64,000 nucleotides of DNA. It comes from Ciona savignyi. Taxonomy: Eukaryota > Chordata > Ascidiacea > Phlebobranchia > Cionidae. The stretch is from NCBI GenBank assembly GCA_000149265.1, contig CH003383.1, positions 166,253-230,252 on the forward strand, in the 5' to 3' direction. The notes beneath the pieces were generated by a model. That model saw only the letters and a program-made list of their open reading frames with translations, searched no databases and was not told the DNA's origin. The position numbers and the translations under genes were made by a program. This document shows, in pieces, positions 29,901 through 42,685 of this stretch. Position 1 is the first letter of the stretch. Every line of letters begins with the position of its first letter.

Positions 29901-32900
29901 ATATTTAACAAACAAATATTTTTTAATCCATTGTTTTATTGCCTATTGTATAGGTACTGGTACAACAATATTCATAACGTTTCACCATACATTTGCATAT
30001 TATTTTGTGTGCAAACATTTAGTACTGTTAAAGAACAATTACATTATACATTAGAAAGACTTTGTGGCTCATTGTAAGACCATTTATCTATATATGACTC
30101 AGTTAAAGATAAGGAAGTCCATGTTATTGCATTGTAGTTTCAAGTGCTTTATTGTTTTTTGTATTTACTTTTTGTATGGTAAAGTCTTCTATGTATTGTG
30201 TAATACCTTTGAATACTGTTGCAACAATCCCACAGCTGAATTATTCCCACTCTTTAAATATTGCACAAATTGGAAATGTGGTAAATTGCTCAATATTTAC
30301 CCAACAGAAACCAGGGCCGGCAGAAGTTAGCCCGATTCACCCACCAGGAGTTCTCAGTCCTTATCACTGACATATTATGCGACATTATTCGACGACAGTC
30401 TTTATTTGGTATGTATTCATTATGTTGGCCTATTTTATTGATTAGACTTGTGTTATCCATTTCTCTTCTTATAGATTTTATTGGACTATTAAACAGATAA
30501 TCCCCTTTGGAATTAAATATGTAGCTCGCTCTGTTAATCCTGATAGTCATTATCTTTCTACTGTCTTTGTATTTAAAGATTTTAAAATATTTTACAATTG
30601 GTCAAATTTAGGCCACTCTTATCGACAAACCAGCCATTAATTATCTCATAGCTGAAACTTTATAACACAAAGATCTCACAGACGGCACAAGTGGTCATTT
30701 CTTCCAACGATCGCTGAGCAATGAAGATGATCCAATATACGACCTCCCGCCAGATGGTAACCTTGATTATGAGTCCATCGAGAAATCTGCAGGTTTACAA
30801 TTGATGGATGTATTTATTATTGGGTGGATTGGATGCCCATATTTATGTCTATATTAAAAACAACTAGTATTATGTTGACATTGGGAAAAAGATTTTTGAG
30901 TAGATATTGTTCATGTGGTTCTAAAAATGGGATTAGATACTGTAATATGTTTCTACACATTATCTGTACCACCATTGTACACCGCGCTAGCATTTGTCAT
31001 GCAAGATATTTATCTTTTCCTTTATATATTTTTACAACCTCTGACATAGTTATCATCCAATTTTTGCCATAAAACAACTAAACGTAAAATTTGTTGCAGT
31101 TCGTCCAAACCAGCCTGTGAGCATTCCTCTCACCGAATTCCTCAACCTTAAACAAAGACTTCAGGAGAAGGAACAGACCGTCACCAAACTTATGGAGCTC
31201 AACCGGGACCTTTCAAACAAGGTGGATTCGCGCATTTAATTGTGTTGCAATTGTGGAAGTACTTGTAGTGCCAAACTCGTGTATTGGAGGTATTTAGCAT
31301 TTCGGGAGTTCGAATTTCAACTCACCCCCCTTTGCATCTGGTAGAAATAAATGAGCATCAATGATATTCAATAGGTTTCAAGTATAAAAAGCAGTTCAAC
31401 ACTTGACTATCCTTAAAAAATTAGTACATAATTTTGTACATTAAAGTAACACCAATGCAATATAACATAGTAGCCATTCATTTTTGCCTTGGCTTGTGGA
31501 GGAACTTGCATCAGTCAATACTATGATTTATATTTATTTTAAAATACGATTATATGATATTAGCTTGCGTAACTAAGTAATACAATTTAATGGATGTATC
31601 CTGGATACTAAGTTGGGTATAATAGATTTGGTTAGTTGGTTATTAATTATTATGCCTTTTTTCTTTGGTTAACTTCCTTTGTATGAACTTATCTTCATAA
31701 CTAATTAACCAGTAAAAATGTATTTGAATGTACATAAAAGATTGTAAAATATAGCTAAAAGCATAAAGTGAAACTAAGATGTATTTTGGCATGTCACAAG
31801 GCAATGCTGAAGTGAGTTCTTTTTTTGAAACATTTTATATTTCATGGTTTATGAAGTAAATCTCTTTCCTAGGTTACCAACCTTGCAAAACAAAACCACG
31901 AGTTATTGAAGCAAAAGCAACAAGTCACACAGTACACATCGGCATTTAGACCCGCTCCATCATCAGGGCCAAAACCGAGTCCAAACTCAAGTCTGAGCCC
32001 CAGAAGTGGGAGTGCCAACAGTCTACCCAGACCTACTTCATCTTATAATCACAACGATTCATGTGAGTTTTGCTATTTTTTGTCACTTCTAAGAAATCTC
32101 CTGGGTATGCTAATTTTACAGAACAAATAATCAACATTCCCCTTATTGGACCGTAGTAAAATTATCAAATCTTTTACCGGTTCGAAGCGGTAAAAAGGTT
32201 GGGGACAACTGCTTTAAAACACTGCATATGGATTTATTCTATCATAAAATATTTCATTAACTAAACCAACATGAAAATTCCGGAAATTTATGAAAGATGT
32301 CATTCTCTCAACAAATTCATGAAAGATGTTATTCGTTTATGTTTGCATTATCACTTTCAAATATTTGATTAAATATTCCAATCCCAGTTGGCAGTCAATC
32401 GTCACTGGCCTCTGTGAGCAGCCAGCGGCGACAAACCATCCATGAAACACAAGCAGGATCATCACATTCCAAGTCTGAACCAGATTTCCCCTCCAACAAA
32501 GATAATACTTTGGTATGATTACATGTTCGTTTGAAAAATATTTGCACATGTGATAGATTACTAGGGGATTTTTAAACACCAAGCTGTTGAAGAATGGTAA
32601 TCAATTGTTTATTTTACCACAAAATGGATTGGATAATACCAATCATCTATATGCTGAAGAACAGATGTGTAAGTTGAGTTAAACAAGTCTTGTTGGTGAA
32701 ATTATTATCACCTTTGTAGGATGATTACAATATATGTATTATTTCAATCTTAAAAAATTTATTCATACTTAAATTAGTAAATATATATTTGTTTTTAAAT
32801 AAATACCGGTATATGTATGTGTTAAGACCCACTCAGTGTCCCATATGATCCTAACGTGGAGCACTTAACACATCCTGACTCTTCACAGGAGGAATCATCA

Positions 32901-34573
32901 AAGAACTCACCCCACCCTGGAAATCAAAGTCCCCACAATAGCACCGGAAGTGATTACGACAACTCTGGGCCACCAGGGGGAGGTGCGGAGCAAACCGGTT
33001 CCAAGAGAACGAGCTCAAATTCCCCAGATTCCGCTAAAAAGTTCGAAACCATTTGTTTTCTATGTGCACGGTTTCAACATTTATTTGTATTATTGTTGTG
33101 TTATCCTGTAGAGCTATTTATTTCTAAATTAATCCCACATGTTTCACAGCACCCCACTTTGCTGTTTGGTAGGAACAAACTAAATTTTTGGCATAAAACC
33201 GAAAAATTCAATTTGCCGTTTATTTTATTACACCAATCAGTTTTGTCTCTAAAAATATCTGCAAAACCCATGTGAAAGCTCACCCACTATATCACTTGAT
33301 TGTTCTCAATATAATTACACTGATACTCCAAACCCCCAGAAGCTCCCCAACCGACTCGAATGCGAACAACAACAACGAGAACAACAACCATTCAACGGAG
33401 AAATCAGAATCCCCACCCGCCCTTCAAGAACCCACCCAGCATAAACCTGGCAGTCTTCCAAAAGCTGATGAAGTCATCAGGAAGACTGATACGGTACCGG
33501 GGTGTTTTTTTTATACCAGTTGTCATATTTTTTATTTTAAACGAGTCTATTGTACTTATATCTGGTTTCAGATAATATTTTAACTTTGTTTTTTAGCGAT
33601 TACCAACTTATACTTGCATAATGTCTAAACACTTCGTATTTTATCATATGAGGAATTTGCTTGTGTTAAGCCAGTTGTTTTGGTTCAAACAGGTTACAAA
33701 AAACATTTCAAACCTGCTACAAGCAGCACAGAAAGGCAAGAGCGAAAGTTACCCCGAATGTGCTGAGAATATCTATACTGCAGTTCAAGAAATTGTGGCA
33801 CTTTTTCCTGACGTATGTACTGTTGGCTTCTATTGCTTATGAATGTCTGATGTACAAATAATGGTTGTTTTGAAGTGCAAGCACTAAGTTATGTGTGTTA
33901 AATTTTGCCCAAATAGAGTAAATTAAAACAGTGTTATTAAAATAACATTATTTATCACATTTTTAAATCTATACTCTTAACTAGAGTTCTGGAAAGGCCA
34001 AGAAATGAAGTTTTTAAATACAAAGGTGTATTTTTGTCATCTGAAATCACAATGTCTCAAAAAGTCCTTAATATAAATTTTTTTATATTTAACACCATTT
34101 TTTTCACCAAATGATAAAACGATCTCATCAGCGTATCGCAGTACTAATTCTTATTCACAATCAAACTTGCAGGACCAAAACGACCCTGACATGAAAATCG
34201 TACTTGACAAGCTCAATAGTGGAGCTGATAAATTGCGCAACCGCTGTAGAGAGGTGGCTGAACAAGGCATAGCTAACTCCAAGCAGGTAATTACTGTTAG
34301 AAGTACTCTGGTAAAAAAAACTACTAACCAAGTAATAATATACCATTTTGCTACTAATTTATTCTACTAAATAGATATATACAGCTGATACTCAAAATAC
34401 CCGGTTTGAGGTACATAGTTGAAACTGAACATCCCACTTAAGCTTGATTCTCTCTACAGGTTACCGAAGATATCATCAAAAATGCTTACGGCATTGCCAA
34501 AGCTGAAAAAGAGCTGGTTACTATGACAACCAAGCTTTTATCGGTAGACACCTCGCAGGATACCAACTCCTGA
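17995..34573 (+). CDS. GIT: GIT-type ArfGAP (G-protein-coupled receptor kinase interactor), 17 exons
   Basis: GIT proteins inactivate Arf GTPases and scaffold PIX/PAK and paxillin at focal adhesions and synapses. Exons: 17995-18052, 19632-19720, 22553-22710, 23061-23238, 27217-27442, 27724-27806, 28583-28755, 30308-30408, 30682-30792, 31100-31221, 31873-32062, 32388-32512, 32889-33040, 33340-33493, 33693-33812, 34173-34286, 34460-34573. They sum to 2268 bases, 755 residues, against about 760 in human GIT1. The order of domains is complete: ArfGAP zinc finger (CADC...CNDC, then [16 protein letters not shown]), ankyrin repeats ([26 protein letters not shown]), two Spa2 homology repeats ([17 protein letters not shown] and [20 protein letters not shown]), coiled coil ([18 protein letters not shown]), a Ser/Pro linker with an Asn run, and the C-terminal paxillin-binding four-helix domain ([19 protein letters not shown] onward). 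Exon 13 ends at a weak donor (AAAAA|GTTCG), chosen for phase. Introns 2 and 4 carry the assembly gap and transposons. Confidence 0.95.
18200..19253 (+). mobile_element. non-autonomous hAT-like element in GIT intron 1
   Basis: The left end CAGGCATGGGCAACCCCTGG and the right end, read on the minus strand as CAGGGGTGGGCAACC, are inverted repeats. Each is flanked by the same octamer GTGTAGAC (18192-18199 and 19254-19261), the eight-base duplication of hAT elements. The 1054-base interior has no transposase frame, so it depends on a partner in trans. A second hAT-like terminus (about 18848-18930) sits inside it. Confidence 0.85.
18848..18930 (+). mobile_element. solo hAT-type terminus nested in the 18200-19253 element
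   Basis: CAGCGGTTCTTAAACCGGGG followed by GTCCGCGG and GGGGACCGCG has the look of a hAT/MITE 5' terminus with a GC-rich subterminal palindrome. I could not find the matching opposite end, so this is at most a remnant. Confidence 0.4.
21765..22077. other. assembly gap (313 N)
   Basis: This is unresolved sequence inside GIT intron 2. Exon phases on both sides agree, so no GIT coding exon needs to be hidden here. Open frames that span it are artefacts. Confidence 0.99.
23862..23945. repeat. 42-base tandem duplication in the left TIR
   Basis: AGCATAACACTTGTCATATA and the following 22 bases occur twice head to tail (23862-23903 and 23904-23945) with one mismatch. The right TIR has the unit once, which accounts for the length difference between the two repeats. 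Confidence 0.85.
24150..24464 (+). pseudogene. decayed P2X7 C-terminal (cysteine-rich ballast) domain frame
   Basis: The frame opens at an ATG ([15 protein letters not shown]), is broken by adjacent TAG and TAA codons at about 24222-24227, then continues in the same frame with AFEP and [21 protein letters not shown]. The pattern W-C-x-C-x-N-C...E-C-x-C-C followed by a later CIT is the cysteine core of the P2RX7_C (ballast) domain family. Besides vertebrate P2X7 receptors, that family occurs in many transposon-linked invertebrate proteins. The frame stops soon after the core. Its last 19 bases overlap the end of the THAP frame on the other strand. Confidence 0.6.
24446..24863 (-). pseudogene. 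decayed THAP zinc-finger protein frame
   Basis: Read on the minus strand, an ATG at 24863 starts MPKVKP. After a frame change comes [13 protein letters not shown] and HRFP, then after another shift [20 protein letters not shown] and VPTIF. The C-x(2-4)-C...C-x2-H zinc ligands, HRFP box, W in LKQWI and terminal VPTIF (AVPTIF in many members) define a THAP DNA-binding domain. At least two frameshifts separate the pieces, so it no longer makes a whole protein. THAP domains bind transposon ends in P-element- and Kolobok-type systems. Confidence 0.7.
26108..26135. repeat. perfect 28-base spacerless palindrome in GIT intron 4
   Basis: AGACATTGTATTTT is followed immediately by its exact complement. 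It lies 370 bases outside the Kolobok-like element and has no obvious target duplication. Confidence 0.7.
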
Positions 34574-36322
34574 TTGGTCGATACAAATTTCTTGTAATCA
34601 CTGTTTGATTATCAACGTTCGTAACATTTTAAACCAAGGCCGTGTCTATCGGCGTTTAATGTGCCCATGCTCAAATTTTAATGGAATTCAAGCCAATTTA
34701 AGTGAGGCTATTTTAAAGATTTGTTTTATCCATGTACTTAAAAATGAAGCAAAAGGAACAAATACCTATGATATTAAATAATCTGCAATACTGTCATAGC
34801 ATGGCTAAGACGATGTAGTATTTTACGGTTACTAAAAACCAGTGTGGTACACATTTAATATGTCGGCCCTGCTTTAAACAATAAGACCAGATTTATTCTT
34901 GCAATCATTTTTTCCTTTGTTGTAAAGCTTAAAAATCATAGACTTAGTATTTGGTGCTGGTAAGACTAATTATAATTGACTATTAAACTGCAATTGTAAA
35001 AAATAAAGTCTCACACTTAAAAAAAAAAGTTCTATAACAGCATTTTTTGCAATCTAAAATTAAATTATGCTTATTCTTTATCTTTCTTGATTTAATTTTT
35101 TACTAGTTACTTTCAAAGTCTTTGTTTATGAACAGACCACAAGGATTTAATAATGTAAAAATCGAAATGTACCTAGTCACATTATCATTTCTGTAGAAAC
35201 ACTATAGTTTCATTTTCGAATAAACGTAGCTATATGATTTTATCCAGAATCTTGGCTAGCAATACTTAGTGCCTGGTGCATTTAAGGAATCTCTTTAATT
35301 AGCTTTGCTTGTGGAACCCGTATTCAAGTTTTCGGATCAAACTTTCGATGTTTTGGTCAATAATATTCCGTTGTTTTATTGGTAATCTTGTGCTTGCTGA
35401 ATGAATATTTCTGTTCTTTCTTGTCATCCTGTATCATGTTCTTCGATAATAAACACAATTCATGCAAGTGTTATGATTGACCTAAATGTGTTCTGCCTTT
35501 TACATACTGTGACGATTCTTAGTAAATGGCTGGACGAGGCTACAATTGAAGTAAGTAATACTCACATACGAATACATATAGCAACAAGATTTTCACTAAT
35601 TGTTAGTTAATATAGATTGGATAATTATGATTTATCCCGTAAACAAGAAAAATTCGTTAGATTTTTTTTAAATTTGAGACACATTTAGAAAATCGCCTCA
35701 GCATAACTACGAATGATTGTGTAGCGTATTGGTTCCATCTTTCATGTTACCAGCCATGAGAGTATGAGACATGTGTACCGGTCACTTTAACCGGAGTTAC
35801 AGTATTTGAAGTCTATACCTTTTTTGTTTTCATTTTGTATATTCCAGCTTAGCCCATTCTAACCTCATCAGTCTTTAACATGTAAATTTTCAAAGGAATA
35901 ACTAAATATTTGTGTAAAACCATAATGTAGTACTTTTTGTGAAACGTTAAAAGTGTTTTAATCGTACGTTTGTAACTTGGGTTAAAGTGCGTGAAATGTA
36001 AATTACGAACGAATGAATATATTTGTGTTGCATGGAGAAGATTAACTGTTTCAGAACTAAAACAGTGTGCCAAGAATAAGTATTACAATAGGCAAATCGT
36101 GACCAAATTTTGAAAAACTAACAGCATTAGCAAATCGACCAGTGACCAACATAACGTTAAGTAACGAAATTGCCAACCAGTATTCAACTTTATGTCGGTA
36201 ATTAAAAATAATTTGACTATCGATTGTTTTAGAGCGTAGTAGAGTTGCGTACCTTATATATGTTTGAAAAAACTGATTAACTGTACGTTTAAAGTTACTG
36301 GAGTCGTCTTACCTTAAAAGCG
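34574..36322. other. GIT 3'UTR and GIT-TUFM intergenic region
   Basis: A canonical AATAAA at 35002-35007 probably ends the GIT transcript, about 430 bases after the stop. The rest is AT-rich and shows no coding exon that I can support. The last few hundred bases should hold the TUFM promoter. Confidence 0.5.
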
Positions 36323-39300
36323 ATGGCTTCAATTGGGCTAAAACGGCTGATTCTTTTGTCAGGTAGGTAATGTATTTGTATATAGGTACCTATGAATTTT
36401 TGGTTAATCATGGATTTAAAAATACTAACATAAAGTCCAAAAATTTAATAGTAACAGTAAATTTTGTTCCAAAAAAAATAATTTTGTTGTTATTTTTTTA
36501 CCAGGCCGAAATCATTTGCAACCACTTCACCGAATTGGAAAATATGCTTTGCTTAACAAGGTAACTTCTAGAAAACCAAATTTTAAGATTGTAAAAAAAT
36601 GTCCAAATAGGTCTGGTAAAGAATTCAAACATAAGAAAAGTAATTTGCATATATTGTTAACTGTAGCCTTAAACCTATGCCGTCGTTAGCGCAACTTGCT
36701 GCCAGCTGAAAGGTTGGTGGGTCTAAATCAATCACTGGATAGTTGACTATGTTCTTAGTCAGGGAACTTGGCAGACATTGCCTAAACGAAGTAATTAGGT
36801 TAAATTAAACAGTAGTAACATCTTTATTATGAAACAAAAAAGACACACACAAAAACAGTAATCTGACTGATGGAAAGGTAATCTAAAACCATTTGTAATA
36901 CCCCTTGTCCCCTTGACAGAGATAACACTTGAATATCTCTTGTGGTTATGTACTTATGTATTGTTTTAAAGAAAATAAATACAGAAAAACATACTACAAT
37001 AAAAAAATGGTTGTAATAACCTAACTTTTATTATCTTGTTACCAGGGAACGGGGCTGATATGCACACACAGATGTTACGCAGCCAAGGCATCACACAGCC
37101 GAGACAAAGTTCATGTTAATATTGGGACGATTGGACATGTGGATCATGGAAAAACAACCTTAACCGCTGCTATAACTAAATGTAATTATCAATACTTTAT
37201 TGACTTCTTTTTTTTCAAATGATTAAAACTTGTTTAATTGTCACTGATCTATTAGAATTATGGTTACTGCAGTGAGATAATATTGGAATACTATAAAGCA
37301 AAATGTAAATCATGCTTGTGTAATTTAGAACAATTGAAGATTTTCACTCTATGTAAGGATATTGCAAAATGATTCTGAAATCGACGTGATAACATGAAAT
37401 CCTGTTGTGAAGGTCATCTGGTGCATCTCTTTAAACAAAATATTTTTTTTGGTTTACTAGATGTAAAAATGTAAATTTACCTCTTTAATTTTTTTTGGTC
37501 TATTTTTTGTTACAAACAAAATATTTCTTTTTACAGATTTATCTGAACATGGAGGTGCGCAATATTTTTCATATGAAAAGATTGATAATGCACCAGAGGA
37601 GAGAGCACGTGGTATAACTATTAATGCATCCCATGTGGGATATGAAACTGAACACCGACATTTTGGTCATGTGGATTGCCCCGGCCATGCAGATTACATT
37701 AAGGTGGGTTTTGTAGCTGCTTTATTTGCTTGAAACTAAACTATTTAAGTGGTGGTTTGTTTAGGTAATTCCCTTCAAAATAAAGTCAACTTGTTTTAAC
37801 ATTACTAACAAAACACTTCTTTGATACAGAACATGATCAGTGGAACTTCCTCAATGGATGCTGCCATATTGGTTGTTGCGGCAACCGATGGCACAATGCC
37901 GCAGACTCGTGAGCACCTCCTACTGGCCAAACAGATCGGCGTAAACAACCTTGTGGTTTTTATGAACAAGGTTGATGCTGCGGATGAAGAGATGGTGGAA
38001 CTGGTGAGGATTGATGGTGGCTTTGGTTGCCTTTGTTTTTTTTAGTAAATGATTTTCACTGATGCGGTATTAAATGCATTACTAACAATTAAGGTAATTC
38101 TTTGGTTTTAAGTCAGTTATAAAAACAATTGATTTCATGTATCTAACAGATGGCAAATTAGTATGTTACATCCTACCAAGTGGAATTTGTAAAATATTGT
38201 CTATAGCTGCACATATTTTGCAGGTGGAAATGGAGATAAGGGAAACATTGTCACAATATGGCTTTGATGGTGACAATACACCAATAGTGGCCGGTTCTGC
38301 TCTATGTTTTTTGGAGGTCTGTTACTTTTTTTATTGTGTATAATAAAATTTACGAGCTGATTTACATGTTATACCAAGAGCATTGCACATTACCTATTTT
38401 ATGCATGCTTGTAGTATCTTTTCATAAGGGTTGTACACAAAACAAACTGTTACACCTGACAAACTGCGCCAATGGTTTACTAAACATGTTTAAATTGCAA
38501 TGTCAGGAGTTGGAAGGTAACATGTTGTGTGCTAGCTCCTTACCTAAAGCGCTTGCTTATGATATAATAATGACTTGCAGGCACTTTTCGTCTGTAAAAT
38601 TCTGCTTGGCGAAACTGATTAAGCAACTGCAGCAAACAAGCTTTTACTTGTTAAATTACCTAAGAGCTATACCCAAGCCTGTAGTACAGTGGATCGTAAA
38701 TTATGATGAAAATACACAAATTACCTTACCGTTGTACTGCTATCCTTCTGCACCTTACATTCAAGTTTATATGCAGCAACTAATCAGCGATCCTGCCTGT
38801 GCTGTTTTTGTCCGTACTGGAATTGAAATATCGTCTTTCTTGCAGGATAAGGAACCTACCATTGGCCGAGAATCGATTGTTAAGTTATGTGAAGCAATCG
38901 ATCAAGTACCCATCCCCGAGCGCGATCTAACCAGTCCCCCCGTACTTCCTATCGACCATGTTTATGGCATTCCTGGCAGAGGTGAGGATGTGGAAATATT
39001 TCATTTTAAGGAGTATTTCTAAAATAGTGGGATTTCTTTTATAGTTACCATTTTCATGGTAAAATAAAATACCAAGCTGCTTTGTACATTGTTTATGCAT
39101 GTTTACCCAATCAAAACTGCTGATGATTTTGTGTCATTCGATATTTATGTTTCGCACAATGCTATCATGACTTTCTATGTTAGACAAATTATATAGACAT
39201 CCATCTGAACTCTGATCAGCTAAAGCGCCTGATCATGCTACAATTGTGACCCTTGTGATTTCTTCATGCATATCTCAACAACAAGCATTACTAAAATCCT

Positions 39301-40765
39301 CCTTTTTGTTGCAAACAGGAACAATTCAACAATAAAAATAGGTGCTGACCAGTCCTAATATTCACCCATCCATAGGCACCGTTATCACTGGCTGTTTAAA
39401 GCAAGGGGTATTGAAGAAAGGTGAGAATCTGGATATCATTGGATTCGGAAAATCTTTGAAATGCACAGTATCAAGTGAGTTTGATTTGTAGTATAAATTT
39501 ATTTCATACAAATTTATTTCGGATTTACTTGTTTTTTAAAGTAGTTGTTTTAAATTTCTTGCATAATACATATATTAGGGATAAGTAACAATTATAAGTT
39601 TCAATTGCAATAGCCTGTCAAATAATTTATTTCCCTATTCCTGAAAAAAACTAAAACATTTTAATCACTGTTACTAACTACAGATATCTTATATAGTTTT
39701 GTAGTCATATAATTTCACTGTGGCTTGCTGAAACTTATGTAAATAACGAATGACTGGTATTGTATTGGCAAACTTTTGCCTTATATTCGACAACTAAACC
39801 ACTGGAATTGCCATTTCGTGACTTGACACCTTCACTTGTACTCAAGGTATGGAGATGTTCCACAAAACGCTGGACAGGGTGGAAGCAGGGGACCAAGCAG
39901 GAATCTTATCGAAGGGAATCAAACGTGAAGACATTCGAACTGGAATGGTGGCTGTCAAAGCTGGTTCCATCAAACCTACAAGAAGCCTCATTGCAACGGT
40001 ATAACAATCAAATTTAACCTGACTGGGCACGAGGATACTGACAATGACAATAAACCGTGTTATTGAGACGACTGCATTTATCCACCTATGGAAAGAAACA
40101 GTAGTATCATATCCGTCTTATCCTATCTATATAAATTAATTAATTTCTTAATTATTTCTCATGCTTAAATATATAGATTTTATTGTGTCAGATAGTTTAG
40201 GGACTCTATCAGCATACTTCTTCACAAAGTGACACCAGCCACACACAGGTGTATCTCTTATCTGAGAAAGAGGGTGGGGGGTCGAAACCTATCACATCTG
40301 GCAGCGAACAAATGATGTTTTTCAAGACCTGGGGTTGCACATGTCGGCCGGATATGGAAGAAGACGACGTACGTCGCTATCTTTTTTAATCTTAGCTGTT
40401 TTCAATTAGACACTTTTATTTTATCCAAAACTTTTTATACGTTTTTGTAAAGATAAAAACCGCAGTAGTGTAATTAAAAAAACGCTATATCAAACTGGAA
40501 CCCAATGCCTTCCTTATACTTGAATGTACGTTTTAACAGCCACATTCTTACTTTTCTGCAGAAGATGATCATGCCAGGCGAGCAGGGCACAATGAAACTT
40601 ACGATGCGCGTACCAATGGTCATTCTGAAAGGTGACCGGTTCACGCTACGCAAGGGTAGCTCCACGATCGGCACCGGCATAGTAACCGAGGCCCAGTCGG
40701 CCGATAAACTGGACATGGCGGATGTGTTTAATCCGCAGACAGGCGGAAAGCGTATGAAAAAGTGA
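36323..40765 (+). CDS. TUFM: mitochondrial elongation factor Tu, 11 exons
   Basis: This GTPase delivers aminoacyl-tRNA to mitochondrial ribosomes. Exons: 36323-36362, 36505-36560, 37046-37181, 37537-37703, 37830-38003, 38224-38316, 38846-38981, 39376-39474, 39847-39998, 40249-40368, 40562-40765. They total 1377 bases, 458 residues (human 455). The N-terminus [14 protein letters not shown], with [11 protein letters not shown], is a plausible mitochondrial targeting sequence. G motifs follow in order: [10 protein letters not shown] (G1), [10 protein letters not shown] (switch I), [12 protein letters not shown] (G3), NKVD (G4) and GSAL (G5). Domain 2 has the [11 protein letters not shown] signature, and domain 3 ends [20 protein letters not shown] with a Lys-rich tail. 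The last part of exon 11 and the 3'UTR are repeated at about 47065, where the downstream tandem duplication begins. Confidence 0.95.
36683..36800 (+). repeat. diverged SINE fragment in TUFM intron 2
   Basis: The order of short blocks (CCAGCTGAAAGGTTGGTGGG, then GACATTGCCTAAAC) follows the head-to-body order of the tRNA-derived SINE seen elsewhere in the window. It is strongly diverged and lacks the tail. Confidence 0.45.
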
Positions 40766-41067
40766 TTATAAAACAAAAAAGCATTTTGCCAAATTTTATT
40801 ACTTCTGTAAAAATGTGAAGCGGGAAAATGTGGACTTTTTTTTACCAGATAACGGTTGAAATTAAGTCAAATTTACAAAAGACAACTTCAGTTTCAAATT
40901 CGTGTCTTGCATCAACTAGGTTTAAATAAAACCTACCGTTCTTTATTGTCATTGTATTCCCAGAGTTTTTCCATGGTATGAAATGACCCACGTTATTTCA
41001 CGGGTAGTATCAGGATGGGCGTTTTCAAGATCAGTGTCCGTTTACGCCTATATAGCCAAATAATAAC

Positions 41068-41286
41068 GGTACCTCTAAATACTACAGGATCGCATGGAGC
41101 GCTTAAAATCGCTTGGAGCGATTGGATCGCTTACTATACTTCGTAATTACAAAAGCCAAGATATTAATGTTAGGGTTGGGGTTAAAGTAAGTTCTGGGGT
41201 TGAGATTAGTGTTTGGGACAGGGTTAGAATTACTTTCCATAGCAATCTAAGTGATACAAGCGGTCTTGTAGTATTTAGAGGCACCC
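41068..41286. mobile_element. short inverted-repeat element (MITE) in unit A
   Basis: GGTACCTCTAAATACTACAG opens the element and its near-complement closes it (CTGTAGTATTTAGAGG with minor changes). The flanks AAATAATAAC and AAATTGTAAC could be a diverged 10-base target duplication. The corresponding place in unit B runs straight through without it, so it is a natural empty site. Confidence 0.65.
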
Positions 41287-41755
41287 AAATTGTAACAGTC
41301 CGTAAATGTTGTAGCGTAGCTATGGTACTGGATAGTTTACGGACGAGTTCGATTCCACACCATTCCACGTGGCAACTGTTTTGTGCAGCTTTGTGGTGGA
41401 ACAAAGTAATTGAATCGTCTTTTACCAGTCCTAATACGAATAGAATAATCTTTTTTTTGCAATGTCCACTGTGTATGCGGATTTGGATAGAATATTCCTG
41501 TGAAGAAAAAAACGCAACGAGCGTTAACATAGTGCTATCTGTCACTGCGACTACTGCTGAGTGCCTTGCAAACGGACACAGCCGACTATAATCAGCTACA
41601 AGTTTCGTTACTTTCACTATTTGACTAATAGGCGACAGACTAACCCACAGGCGACTCGGTCCAATATTTGATAACCTCGGTAACCTACTTTTCATTGTGA
41701 TGTCACGACTCCAAACATATCGGCTTGCGAACCGCGCAATCAAATGAACGAGCAT

Positions 41756-41853
41756 CGGGCAATTAAATGGTGGGCGCGAGGTGATTTGACGATTTCCCGT
41801 GTCTTAACCCCCTTGGTGTTCCCATTCACGGGGATAAAACATAAATATCCTAA
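41756..41853 (+). repeat. tRNA-SINE 3' half
   Basis: It matches the family body and tail: GGTGGGCGCGAGGTGATTTG, then CCCATTCACGGGGATAAA. A minus-orientation head fragment (about 41530-41660) that unit B also has lies just before it, so the region holds two SINE insertions. Confidence 0.65.
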
Positions 41854-41962
41854 ATACAACACAAATTAAATACAAAGTTAATATAGACTATACACGGGAA
41901 AACTAGTCATTTTTAAATCGAGAATCTGCTGATCTATTTGTTTGGACAATAATTAACTGTAG

Positions 41963-42090
41963 TAGAGTCACCTGGTATTACAGAGCCCTATTTTTAGATT
42001 AGTGATACAATGTGATAAGTCACTTGGGTCCGTCACATAGTTAAATGTAGTATAAATGACGTATTTTGAAATACTAGTTCAACTAAAAGC
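41963..42090 (-). pseudogene. Fringe relic in unit A (mostly deleted)
   Basis: The stretch matches the 3' end of the Fringe genes (AGTCACCTGGTATTACAGAG against AGCCACTTGGCATTACAGAG) and then jumps to sequence from mid-gene (CAACTAAAAGCTGATATG). Compared with the relic in unit B, about 300 bases are missing between these blocks. No useful frame remains. Confidence 0.65.
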
Positions 42091-42685
42091 TGATATGATC
42101 GTTGCGTCAATTATCGTGACGCGACAAGCAATATAACTTTCTCTATAAGTAGATCAAAACTATAGGCCTACCAGTATGTCGCGCCCTTTTCAGATGCCTA
42201 ATCAGCTAATGTTATTGGATATTTACATATTAGAAACCTAAAACAAAATAATTTTATTGGTAACTCCTCGTGCAACTAATAATACATATCTTTAAACTTA
42301 GTCTCAAACCCTTCGTACAATAAAAGTATAAAAAGTTAAAATTTTATATTAGACCACAGCTTTAATGTATATTTAAACAGGGTAAATAACTTGGTCTCTG
42401 TGAGGCTGTTGTTATTTAGTATTACGAACAAGACAACTTACGAACGGCAGTTTTATCAGGAATTATTAATACCCCATTAAGTAAGAATACTGCTAAGAAC
42501 TATTATAGCGCAAAGTAAGCAATAATCGCCAATTTTCACATGTACGAACTCACAGTGAAAGTGCCGGGTTTAGGATATACTACACAATATGTAAGGGAAT
42601 TTTTAGCATCTAGATTTATTATTTAATAAATGAAGTTATAATTCGAAAAAGGCGGTTACTTTCTTATGCAAATTGTTTTTCAAAA

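Noticed and set aside
38336..39022. 228-codon frame in the TUFM region
   Set aside because: It is TUFM exon 7 read through its upstream intron; only the part from 38846 matches EF-Tu.
41094..41755. Long open frames on both strands (165 and 202 codons)
   Set aside because: They run across a MITE and SINE fragments, lack any family motif, and the matching region in the paralogous unit has no such frame.
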